Below, one piece after another: positions 8,540-16,023 of a DNA stretch of 64,000 bases. The notes below the pieces were generated by a model. It searched no databases and was not told the DNA's origin. It was given only the letters and a program-made list of their open reading frames with translations. The translations under genes were made by a program, and so were the position numbers. The stretch is from contig NZ_CP127251.1 of the NCBI RefSeq assembly GCF_030285925.1, positions 1,054,001 to 1,118,000 on the forward strand, in the 5' to 3' direction. The first letter of the stretch is position 1; each line of letters opens with the position of its first letter. Source of the stretch: Devosia sp. YIM 151766. GTDB taxonomy: Bacteria > Pseudomonadota > Alphaproteobacteria > Rhizobiales > Devosiaceae.

Positions 8540-9241
8540 TCATTGATGTCCCCGGTTACGCAGTTCAAGGAATTCGCGTCGCAACGCATAGTTTTCCAGA
8601 AAGGCGCCGCGCATGATCGAACTGGTCATTACCGGCTGTTCATCCTTGACTCCGCGCCAGCGCATGCAAAAGTGATCCGCCTCCATCACGATGGCTAACC
8701 CGTCAGGCCGGATGCGCCGTTCCAGTTCGTCGGCGAGCATGATCACGGCCTCTTCCTGGATCTGCGGCCGGCTCATGATCCAGTCACAGAGGCGCGCGAA
8801 TTTCGACAGCCCGATCAATTCCGCGTCAGTGTTCGGCAGGACGCCGACCCATACTTTTCCCATGATCGGGCACAAATGATGCGAACAGGCGCTGCGAACG
8901 GTGATCGGACCGACGATCATCAACTCGTTGAGCCGCGCCACGTTTGGGAAGCTGGTGATCGGTGGTGCTGCGCGATACCGCCCTGCAAACACCTCGTCGA
9001 TGAACATCTTCGCGACGCGGCGCGCCGTGTCAACGGTGTTGTGATCATTGTCGGTGTCGATCACCAGCGCGTCCAGTACCTTGCGCATCCGATCCTCGAC
9101 CTCAAGACGCAGCTCGTCCAACTCGCCCTCTTCGATGAAAGCAGCGATATTGTCGTTGGCCCGGAACGTCTGTCCGATCTTGGTGAGCCGCGCCCGGATC
9201 CGTTTCGATGTGGAGGTGTCATCAAGGGGATAAGTTGTCAA
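8540..9241 (-). CDS. folE: GTP cyclohydrolase I, 5' end altered by IS21
   Basis: GTP cyclohydrolase I makes 7,8-dihydroneopterin triphosphate, the first step to folate and tetrahydrobiopterin-type cofactors. Zinc-site residues are in RSACSHHLCP and HFCMRWRGV, and the active-site region HNTVDTARRVAK is intact. The open frame starts with TTG at 9241, but that codon lies inside the terminal repeat of the adjacent IS21 copy (which ends at 9236), so the native codons begin at about 9235 and the original start and promoter have been displaced. The first ATG in frame is only at codon 52, inside conserved sequence. The gene may be weakly expressed or dead. Confidence 0.8.
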   Translation of the reverse strand: MTTYPLDDTSTSKRIRARLTKIGQTFRANDNIAAFIEEGELDELRLEVEDRMRKVLDALVIDTDNDHNTVDTARRVAKMFIDEVFAGRYRAAPPITSFPNVARLNELMIVGPITVRSACSHHLCPIMGKVWVGVLPNTDAELIGLSKFARLCDWIMSRPQIQEEAVIMLADELERRIRPDGLAIVMEADHFCMRWRGVKDEQPVMTSSIMRGAFLENYALRREFLELRNRGHQ

Positions 9242-9365
9242 TCGGCGCGGAACATTGACCCCCTATCGGCATCCAATATTGACCCCCTGATGATGATTGT
9301 GGGGGCGGGCCGGACGTCGGAGCTGGTCAGGGTTGCGCAGGCGTTCGGCCCGCGAGGCGCGATGG

Positions 9366-10097
9366 TCAAGCTCTGTTCTTGAAGCGCCAGCTGTCGTTGC
9401 CGGTCTCGACGATGTCGCAGTGGTGGGTCAGTCGGTCGAGCAGCGCTGTGGTCATTTTGGCATCGCCGAAGACCGAGGGCCATTCCCCGAAGGTGAGATT
9501 GGTGGTGACGATGACCGAGGTCTGCTCATAGAGGCGGCTGACCAGGTGGAAGAGCAGTTGGCCGCCTGACTGGGCGAAGGGCAGATAGCCCAGTTCATCG
9601 AGGATGATGAAGTCCTTGCGGCCCATATACTCGGCCAGACGGCCTTGCTTGCCAGCCCGGGTCTCGGTCTCGAGCCTGTTGACCAGATCGACGACGTTGA
9701 AGAAGCGGCCCCGCGCACCATTGCGGATACAGGCCCGAGCAATGGCGATGGCCAGATGGGTCTTGCCTGTTCCGGTACCCCCGACCAGCACGATGTTGCG
9801 CTGGGTGGTCAGGAAGTTGCCGACGGCCAGGTCGCGCACCAGGGTCTCGTTGATGCCGGTATCATCGAACACGAAGTCATCCACGTCCTTGGCCAAGGGC
9901 AGCTTGGCGATGGTCATCTGGTATTTGATGGACCGCGCCTGCTTCTCGGCGATCTCGGAGGTGAGCAGGTCCGAGACGATCCGTTCGGGTTGATGTTCGC
10001 GCTTGATGGCTGTGGCGATGATCTCGTCATAGGCGCTCTTCATGCCGTAAAGCTTGAGCGCGTTCATCGTGGCCAGGATCTCGGAGCGTTCCATCAT
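9366..10097 (-). CDS. istB: IS21 transposition helper ATPase
   Basis: This 243-residue DnaA/DnaC-like AAA+ helper protein has Walker [12 protein letters not shown] and Walker [11 protein letters not shown]. It forms the target-selecting filament for the IstA transposase. It overlaps istA by an ATGA junction (10094-10097). It is nearly identical to the IstB of copy 2 and appears intact, so it could in principle serve the second copy in trans. Confidence 0.9.
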   Translation of the reverse strand: MMERSEILATMNALKLYGMKSAYDEIIATAIKREHQPERIVSDLLTSEIAEKQARSIKYQMTIAKLPLAKDVDDFVFDDTGINETLVRDLAVGNFLTTQRNIVLVGGTGTGKTHLAIAIARACIRNGARGRFFNVVDLVNRLETETRAGKQGRLAEYMGRKDFIILDELGYLPFAQSGGQLLFHLVSRLYEQTSVIVTTNLTFGEWPSVFGDAKMTTALLDRLTHHCDIVETGNDSWRFKNRA

Positions 10098-11596
10098 ATT
10101 GCCCTCCTCAGGCTGTCATAGCGGGAACAATCGGCCGTTGGCTCGATGCGGAGCCGGAGGGCCTGTGGGGTATTGAGGATGGTGACCGGGCTGCGCGGTT
10201 CGCGTTGCCGGGCCAGGATATTGAGCACGATATCGGCGGAACAGACCCCCTCGCGCACCGCTTCTGCGCAGGCCGCCTCGACCACGGGCAGACCATCGCT
10301 GAGCACGGCGGTGAGGATGCTCACCATCTGCCGGTCGCCATCGTCTGCAGAGCGCAGCCGGCGCCGGATCTTCTCGATGCTGACCGGCAGCACCCAGTTC
10401 TTGAACGGAGCGCCATTGCGCCAGGCACCGGGCTTGCGGGCCAGCACCGGCACGTAATGCCAGGGATCGTAGATGGTCTGGTCGCGCCCGAAGGAACGGG
10501 CATGCTCACCCACCACGAGGCCATCCTGGCGCAGCTCGATGCGGTCAGCATAGGCCCGGATCTCGACCGGCCGACCGACGCCATGAGCCGCGACCGAGTA
10601 TCTGTTGTTGTCGAACCGCACCAGGCAGGTCTTGCTGACCGAGGCGGTCACGGCATGGAAGCCGTCGAAGGCGCCGGTATAGGGCACCAGGCTGGGGCGT
10701 TCGGCTTCGAACACCTCCCAGATGGTCCGATCGCGGAACTCGGGATGCCGGTGTGCCCGGGCATAGGCAATGGTCTTGTCCAGCAGCCAGGCATTGAGCT
10801 CGTCATAGCTCCGGAACCGCAGACGCGGCGTGAAGAAGCGTTCCCGCACCAGGCCGACCTGGTTCTCGACCTGACCCTTCTCCCAACCGGAGGCCGGCGT
10901 GCAAGCGACGGGGTCAACCAGATGATGGCCGCACATCTGCAGGAAGCGCCGATTATAGGCCCGCTCCTTGCCCACGAAGATGGTCTCGACCGCCGTCTTC
11001 ATGTTGTCGTAGATGCCGCGCGTGCAGGCACCCTTGAAGAAGGCAAACGCCCGGTCGTGGGCGTCGAACACCATCTCCTGGGTCTCGCGCGGATAGGCCC
11101 GAACGAACATCATCCGGCTATGGCAAAGCCGCACATGGGCAACCTTGACCGTCACCGTCGTGCCGTTGAGCAGCACGATCTCGTGGCTCTAGTCGAACTG
11201 GTAGGCTTCTCCGGGCGCAAAACTCAGCGGCACAAACGCCGAGGCCACACTGGCCGAGCGATCCCGGCTCCAGCTCCGGGCATAGCGCCGGACCGCATCA
11301 TAGCTCCCCTCGTAACCGAGGCCCGCCAGTTCCTCGAAGACCCGGATCAGCGTCAGCCGCTCGCGTGCCGCCTTCCCTTCGTTGGCCAGCAGCAGCCGGT
11401 CCAGCTCAGCCTGCCACGGGCCGATCCGCGGCAGCGGCTGCTTCTCACGTTCATAGGAAAAGCTCGTCTCGCCCGACCGGATGATCTTGCGCACTGTGTT
11501 ACGCGCAACATGCAGTTCCCGCTCGATCTGCTTGATGGACTTGCCTTGCACAAAATATGCCCGACGAACCCGTGCAATCGTATCCACGCCCTTCAT
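10094..11596 (-). pseudogene. istA: IS21 transposase, interrupted by an amber codon
   Basis: This is a DDE transposase with an N-terminal helix-turn-helix ([17 protein letters not shown]) and catalytic-core pieces [11 protein letters not shown] and [15 protein letters not shown]. Compared with the intact 500-residue copy at 26937-28439, the Trp in YQFDWSH is replaced by TAG at 11189-11191, directly after the first catalytic Asp region. The frame is otherwise open on both sides. Translation from ATG at 11596 would give only about 135 residues. Copy 1 is therefore not autonomous unless the amber codon is read through. Confidence 0.88.
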
Positions 11597-11708
11597 CCCC
11601 CAACCGCCCGTCAAATCCAAAACAGGCAGTCTGATCAACAAATCCAGGGGGTCAAAATTAGATGCCGATTACCCCCATAACGGGGTCAATTTTGCACGCC
11701 GAAACACA

Positions 11709-11970
11709 CCTGGGAAGCGCCAACAACATCTTCATCGGCCTGAACGGCTGCGTGGCCGCCTTCGAGCATGCGCCGCTTCCAGGCGAAGAGTTGGGAGGGG
11801 GAAATGCCGGCCTGGCGGGCCACATAGGAAACGCTCATGCCTGGCTGCATGGCTTCCTCCACCAGCCGCACCTTCTCGGCGACTGACCAGCGCCAGCGGC
11901 GCTGCACGGAGGTGATGACTTCGACCCGTCGAAACGGCTCATCGGAACTCTTGGACATAGTCGTACTCAT
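11709..11970 (-). pseudogene. IS3-family orfA, truncated by IS21
   Basis: About 85 residues remain of an IS3-type OrfA: VEVITSVQRRWRWSVAEKVR, then the helix-turn-helix MSVSYVARQAGISPSQLFAWKRR, ending at QADEDVVGAS where the IS21 terminal repeat begins. The leucine-zipper end of OrfA and the whole OrfB are missing. The final residues of the open frame (CFGVQN) come from the IS21 end. Confidence 0.8.
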
Positions 11971-12187
11971 AGGCGCATGCCTATGCCTTATCGGCTAGGC
12001 CGCCTGTCCGGTCAAAATGGGGTGCGTTCCAATGACAAGCTGTATCGGCAGCAACTCGCCCTCTTGAAGGGTGCGAACCTGCTCCGCAAGACACGCAAGA
12101 AACGCCCCCTGATTTACTGCGTGTGACAGCCCCGGTCCGATCCAGCTACGTCCGTTGGTGAACGATCCGAGTGGAAGTAATTCGACA
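11971..12187. other. Short gap before the AlpA-like gene
   Basis: No complete gene is seen. On the plus strand a frame ending with TGA at 12125-12127 reads LYRQQLALLKGANLLRKTRKKRP..., a basic helical peptide that could be the end of a deleted gene. I do not recognise it. Confidence 0.3.
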
Positions 12188-12379
12188 ATGACCGATGAGA
12201 TCTGGAGGCTCCGCCGCGTCATGGCGGTAATCGGGATGAGCCGGAGCTGGCTCTACGAGGAAGTCGCGGCTGGCCGTTTCCCCGCTCCCCTGCAGCTTGG
12301 CCAACGCGCCATCGGCTGGCGCCGCTCGGAGGTGGAAAACTGGTTGGGGGGCCGTGTCCGCAAGGAGGGCAATCGATGA
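12188..12379 (+). CDS. AlpA-family helix-turn-helix regulator/excisionase-like protein
   Basis: The product has 63 residues from ATG at 12188; a GTG at 12155 would add 11. The sequence LRRVMAVIGMSRSWLYEEVAAGRFP followed by GWRRSEVENWL is the typical AlpA/Cox winged-helix motif found in prophages and integrative elements, where such proteins activate integrase or act as excision factors. It overlaps the next gene by ATGA at 12376-12379. It may belong to the same element as the serine-recombinase module that follows. Confidence 0.82.
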   Translation: MTDEIWRLRRVMAVIGMSRSWLYEEVAAGRFPAPLQLGQRAIGWRRSEVENWLGGRVRKEGNR

Positions 12380-13104
12380 GTCAGGAAGCGTTGATCTGGC
12401 TTAACGGACTGCCTAAAGGCGAAGTGCGGCTCAAGCCAACCGCCAGACGTCTTCTCGAATGCCTGGCACTGCATCACCGCCATGAGACAGGGTGTTACAT
12501 CTCGCAGGCGCGTTTGGCCAATGAAGCGGTGGTGTCGAGGGGCACCGTCAACAACTGCCTGAACGTCCTCGAACGTGAGGGGCTTATTGCACGTGAGCGC
12601 AGAGGTTCACCGGCGCGAGGCGTGATGCAGACTACGCGCTATCACTTTCCCTTCGAACCCTCATTCGAGCGCTTCAAGCGCCCTCCGGCGGTCCTCGGAG
12701 GCGCATGCCATGTGGGCCGAGTCATGAAAACATCGGACGGTGCAGCATTTGTACCGCCTACAGTGCAGGAATTGGACGCAAGTTTCAGAAATCATACTGA
12801 AAGAAAGGAAATCTTTCATCCCGACCAGTTTGTTGCGCATTGCCTCGATGCATGTGGCCCAGGCCTGTGCACAGCATCGCGCCGGATGATCACTGACACG
12901 AACGACCTGGTCATCGGTTGGCTGAAAGCGGGATACAGCCTCCAAAAGGACATTCTCCCGACGCTGCGGAAGCGGACGAGCCGGCCACGGACAAAGGAAA
13001 TCAGGACCTGGGCCTACTTTACCAAGGCAATTGCCGAGGCTCATTACCGGCGGACACTTACGGCTCGCGGCGGTATCGAAACCAAAATGGGGGGCAAGGG
13101 GTGA
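12376..13104 (+). CDS. Helix-turn-helix protein, possibly a replication or regulatory protein of a mobile element
   Basis: The product has 242 residues. At about residues 20-85 it has a winged helix-turn-helix resembling GntR/replication-initiator N-terminal domains: RRLLECLALHHRHETGCYIS, LANEAVVSRGTVNNCLNVLEREGLI. The rest, containing DTNDLVIGWLKAGYSLQKDILPTLRKR, resembles the C-terminal half of proteins found near phage/plasmid replication genes in alphaproteobacteria. The basic C-terminus fits DNA binding. It is coupled to the AlpA-like gene. The exact function is unknown. Confidence 0.6.
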   Translation: MSQEALIWLNGLPKGEVRLKPTARRLLECLALHHRHETGCYISQARLANEAVVSRGTVNNCLNVLEREGLIARERRGSPARGVMQTTRYHFPFEPSFERFKRPPAVLGGACHVGRVMKTSDGAAFVPPTVQELDASFRNHTERKEIFHPDQFVAHCLDACGPGLCTASRRMITDTNDLVIGWLKAGYSLQKDILPTLRKRTSRPRTKEIRTWAYFTKAIAEAHYRRTLTARGGIETKMGGKG

Positions 13105-13363
13105 TGTCGTGCGCGAGCACCCTCCGTCCTGATGAACAGGTGAGCAGCGCCACGATTGCCACCAAGTCAGCCCGCAAGGCCTCTCCCCCCCGCTTCGGGT
13201 CCTTCCGGGCGATGGACGTATGCGGGGTGGCTTTGCCCGCTAAACCGCTAGCAGCAAAGAATTTTTCCGGGTTCGCACCCAAGGTGCGCACCTTCGGGTT
13301 CGCAGGGTACGCACCTCGTTCCGGCAATGGGTACGCAGTGTCAGGTCGCGATGGGCTGGTCCC
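13105..13363. repeat. Conserved leader with GGTGCGCACC palindrome, upstream of recombinase module 1
   Basis: Bases 13194-13290 match 55280-55370, upstream of the second module: CTTCGGGTCCTTCCGGGCG, then TATGCGGGGTGGCTTTGCCC. Both run into repeats of TTCGCAGGTGCGCACC type. Here the perfect palindrome GGTGCGCACC occurs once (13283-13292), with degenerate copies around it (TTCGCACCCA, TTCGCAGGGTACGCACC). I see no gene. The leader may be an operator, a recombination site or a promoter for the module. Confidence 0.55.
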
Positions 13364-13579
13364 ATGTTGAAGGCTGGTCCCAATCCACTGCCACCGAACC
13401 TCATGTCGTCCCTCGAGCGCAGGCGGGCGCTTTGCGAACTATTGGCGGCCGGACTGCTGCGTCTTCGATCAAGAGAAATAAAACACAGTGAAAACAATTC
13501 GGTAGAGGAGAAATTTCGACTACACATTCGCCCGAGACCATGCGGACGTCATCGTGACGATCACAGGAGGCCCGCATGA
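13364..13579 (+). CDS. Small conserved protein of the serine-recombinase module, copy 1
   Basis: The 71-residue product begins MLKAGPNPLPPNLMSSLERR and continues CELLAAGLLRLRSRE. A 71-residue counterpart at 55707-55922 shares MLKAGPNPL, LM, ERRR, LC, LLAAGL, RL and the ending HxDDxRRxP. Equal length, conserved sequence and the same ATGA overlap with the DUF2924 gene in both copies argue that it is a real gene. It has an N-terminal helix and a His/Arg-rich tail and no known domain. Function unknown. Confidence 0.7.
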   Translation: MLKAGPNPLPPNLMSSLERRRALCELLAAGLLRLRSREIKHSENNSVEEKFRLHIRPRPCGRHRDDHRRPA

Positions 13580-14031
13580 CGATGCATGACCCCATTCCCG
13601 TGCGCCTGGCCGCGCTCAAGACCGCCTCGATTACCGATCTCAAGCAGCAGTGGCGCGATCTGTTCGACAGCGAGCCGCCGCCCTTCAACCGCCGTTACCT
13701 TGAATCCCGCCTGGCCTACCGCATCCAGGAACTCGCCTATGGCGGGTTGAATCCCGAAACCATCCGGCGGCTGGAACGGCTGGGCGAGGAATTGGACGGC
13801 GGCGACAGAAAGAAGCGGAGCATCCGCGCGGACCGCGACCGCCCCATCACGGGCACGCGCCTCCTGCGCGAATGGCAGGGCGTCGAGCAGATCGTCACCG
13901 TCACCGCCGACGGCTTCGAATGGCAGGGGCGGCCCTACAAGTCGCTGTCGGCCATCGCCCGCGCTATCACCGGCACGCGCTGGAACGGCTGGGTGTTCTT
14001 CGGCCTCAAGAACCACAGGGGGCGGAAGTGA
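13576..14031 (+). CDS. DUF2924 domain protein, copy 1
   Basis: This 151-residue protein of the DUF2924 family is found almost always beside large serine recombinases in alphaproteobacterial mobile elements. AGGAGG is placed just before the start at 13576. The C-terminal half contains GTRLLREWQGVEQIVTV and the motif SAIARAITGTRWNGWVFFGL, which suggests a small DNA-binding fold related to the zinc-free ends of site-specific recombinases (inference). It overlaps the next gene by GTGA (14028-14031). It is likely an accessory or directionality factor. Confidence 0.8.
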   Translation: MTMHDPIPVRLAALKTASITDLKQQWRDLFDSEPPPFNRRYLESRLAYRIQELAYGGLNPETIRRLERLGEELDGGDRKKRSIRADRDRPITGTRLLREWQGVEQIVTVTADGFEWQGRPYKSLSAIARAITGTRWNGWVFFGLKNHRGRK

Positions 14032-15350
14032 CGAAGCCGCCGGATAAATCGAAGGTCGTCCGCAAGCTGCGGTGTGCTGTCTACACTCGGAAATCCTCCG
14101 AGGAAGGGCTGGAGCAGGAGTTCAACAGCCTCCACGCCCAGCGCGAAGCCTGCGAGGCGTACATCGCCAGCCAGCGGTCCGAAGGCTGGGTGCTGGTGCG
14201 CGATCAGTATGACGATGGTGGCATCTCGGGCGGCACGCTGGAAAGGCCGGGCCTGAAGCGGTTGCTGGAGGACATCGAGGACGGGTTGGTCGATGTGGTC
14301 GTGGTCTACAAGATCGACCGCCTCAGCCGCTCGCTCGCCGACTTCGCAAAGCTGGTCGAGGTGTTCGACCGGAACGGCGTGACCTTCGTTTCGGTGACGC
14401 AGTCTTTCAACACGACGACTTCCATGGGGCGACTGACGCTAAACATCCTGCTCTCCTTCGCCCAGTTCGAACGCGAGGTCACGGCGGAGCGCATCCGCGA
14501 CAAGGTCGCCGCCTCTCGCCGCAAGGGCATGTGGATGGGCGGGGTACCGCCCTACGGCTACCGCGTCGAGAGCCGCAAGTTGTTGGTCGACGAGGAAGCC
14601 GCCGCGCATGTGCGATGGATCTTCGCCCGCTTCCTCGAAATCGGCTCCTGCACGGAACTGGCGCGGGAGGTCGGCACGCGCGGCATCAGCACCCCGCGCG
14701 GCAACCGGGTCGACAAGAAATACCTATACCGGATGCTGTCGAACCGCGCCTATATCGGCGAGGCGGTGCACAAGGGCGAGAGCTATCCCGGCGAGCACGA
14801 CGCCATCATCGACCGCGAGATGTGGGACCGGGTCCACGCCATCCTGACCGAAAGCCCGCGCAAGCGCGCCGCCCGCACCCGGGCCGACACGCCCGCACTG
14901 TTGAAGGGGCTGCTCTACGGCCCCGATGGCGCGGCCTTCTCGCCGACGCACACCCGCAAGGGTGGCAGGCTCTACCGCTACTATGTCAGCCAGACCGTGC
15001 TGAAGCATGGCGCCGGGGCGTGTCCCATCGGCCGGGTGCCCGCGGGCGAGATCGAGGCCGCCGTCATCGACCAGCTCCGCGCCGTGTTCCGCCAGCCGGA
15101 AATCGTGGCGGGGACGTGGAAGGCGGCGCGCGCGCAGGATGGCGAGATCACCGAGGCCGAGGCCCGTGAGGCGCTGACCCGGCTCGATCCGCTGTGGGAC
15201 GAACTGTTCCCCGCCGAACAGGCGCGCATCGTCGGGCTGCTGGTCGAGCGCGTCCAGATCAGCACCGAAGACCTGAACGTTCGCCTGCGCATGGACGGGC
15301 TGGTCGGGCTGGCACGCGAAATCATCACCGATGTTGGAGTTGCCGCATGA
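14028..15350 (+). CDS. Large serine recombinase, copy 1
   Basis: The product has about 440 residues from GTG at 14028. The N-terminal resolvase domain has RCAVYTRKSS with the nucleophilic Ser, then SRSLADFAKLVEVFDRNGV and LLSFAQFEREVTAERIRDK, typical of the catalytic domain and the long E-helix. The recombinase domain follows (GVPPYGYR, TPRGNRVDKKYLYRMLSNRAYIGE), then a zinc-ribbon-like part (GAACPIGRVPAG lacks the usual four Cys). It catalyses integration, excision or inversion. A close paralogue is at 56371-57696. It overlaps the genes on both sides by 4 bases. Confidence 0.9.
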   Translation: MTKPPDKSKVVRKLRCAVYTRKSSEEGLEQEFNSLHAQREACEAYIASQRSEGWVLVRDQYDDGGISGGTLERPGLKRLLEDIEDGLVDVVVVYKIDRLSRSLADFAKLVEVFDRNGVTFVSVTQSFNTTTSMGRLTLNILLSFAQFEREVTAERIRDKVAASRRKGMWMGGVPPYGYRVESRKLLVDEEAAAHVRWIFARFLEIGSCTELAREVGTRGISTPRGNRVDKKYLYRMLSNRAYIGEAVHKGESYPGEHDAIIDREMWDRVHAILTESPRKRAARTRADTPALLKGLLYGPDGAAFSPTHTRKGGRLYRYYVSQTVLKHGAGACPIGRVPAGEIEAAVIDQLRAVFRQPEIVAGTWKAARAQDGEITEAEAREALTRLDPLWDELFPAEQARIVGLLVERVQISTEDLNVRLRMDGLVGLAREIITDVGVAA

Positions 15351-15736
15351 CCCGCACCACCCCGATCCCCGATATCGTCACCATCCATGTCCCGTTCCGC
15401 ATCATCAAGCGCGGCGGGCGGAAGGAGATGGTGTTGCCAGCAGGCGTCTCGCAACAGCGGAAGAACGACAACACGCTGGTCAAGGCGCTCGCCCGCGCCT
15501 TCCGATGGAAGCGCATGCTCGAATCGGGCGAGGCTACCACCATCGCCGAATTGGCCGAGCGTGAAGGAATCGCGGTGTCCTACGTCACCCGGCTTCTGCG
15601 ACTGACACTCCTCGCACCGGACATCGTGGAGACCATTCTCGACGGGCGGCAGGGGCCGGAGGTGACGCTGGCGCGGTTGATGGAGCCGTTCCCGGTGGAG
15701 TGGGAAGCGCAAGTGCCCCGTGATGACAAGCAATGA
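15347..15736 (+). CDS. Helix-turn-helix protein closing the recombinase module, copy 1
   Basis: The product has 129 residues from ATG at 15347. The segment TTIAELAEREGIAVSYVTRLLRLTLLAPDIVETIL is a ParB/KorB-like helix-turn-helix. The first part, VPFRIIKRGGRKEMVLP, is conserved in the copy at 57693. It could repress the module or direct the recombinase to its sites, for example the GGTGCGCACC palindromes upstream. Eighty-three bases separate it from the excisionase-like gene that leads the restriction operon. Confidence 0.75.
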   Translation: MTRTTPIPDIVTIHVPFRIIKRGGRKEMVLPAGVSQQRKNDNTLVKALARAFRWKRMLESGEATTIAELAEREGIAVSYVTRLLRLTLLAPDIVETILDGRQGPEVTLARLMEPFPVEWEAQVPRDDKQ

Positions 15737-15819
15737 CCGAAATGGGCACTGATGGACTGGCTTACCCTGGCTTCCCCTGCTAGGATCTCCGAAATCTTCG
15801 AGAAGACAGGGATGGGGTT

Positions 15820-16023
15820 ATGCAGACTGAATCCGCGATGACTGTTCGCGACGTTGCTGGCTACCTGAACGTCGACGAAAAGACCGTCTACCGTCTGGCC
15901 AAGCGGGGTGAACTGCCAGGCTTCAAGGTTGCAGGCTCGTGGCGCTTCAAGAGGGCCGATCTGGATGCATGGATCGATCAACAGAAGCAGGTTGCACAAA
16001 ATAGTTCCGAGGGCGGGCAGTGA
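15820..16023 (+). CDS. Excisionase-type helix-turn-helix protein leading the type I RM operon
   Basis: This 67-residue protein consists of one MerR/Xis-like DNA-binding domain: TVRDVAGYLNVDEKTVYRLAKRGELPGFKVAGSWRF, then ADLDAWI. It overlaps hsdM by GTGA (16020-16023). Small proteins of this type often head type I restriction operons and probably control their expression, holding back the nuclease on entry into a new host. That role is inferred from position. Confidence 0.8.
   Translation: MQTESAMTVRDVAGYLNVDEKTVYRLAKRGELPGFKVAGSWRFKRADLDAWIDQQKQVAQNSSEGGQ

Larger units (their letters stand above)
9236..11708 (-). mobile_element. IS21-family insertion sequence, copy 1
   Basis: The element is 2473 bases, with ends beginning TGTCAATCGGCG (at 9236) and, on the other strand, TGTGTTTCGGCG (from 11708). 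Each end carries repeated ATTGACCCC-type blocks, the multiple terminal repeats expected for IS21. It contains istA and istB in the minus direction. It is nearly identical in organisation to copy 2 at 26819-29298, which lies in the opposite orientation. No clear target duplication is visible at the edges. It has cut folE on the left and an IS3 orfA on the right. Confidence 0.85.

Noticed and set aside
9236..9241. TTG at 9241 as the native folE start
   Set aside because: The codon belongs to the IS21 terminal repeat, so it cannot be the ancestral start.
10205..11680. A 491-codon plus-strand frame across IS21 copy 1
   Set aside because: It mirrors istA; the minus strand encodes the recognisable transposase despite its amber codon.
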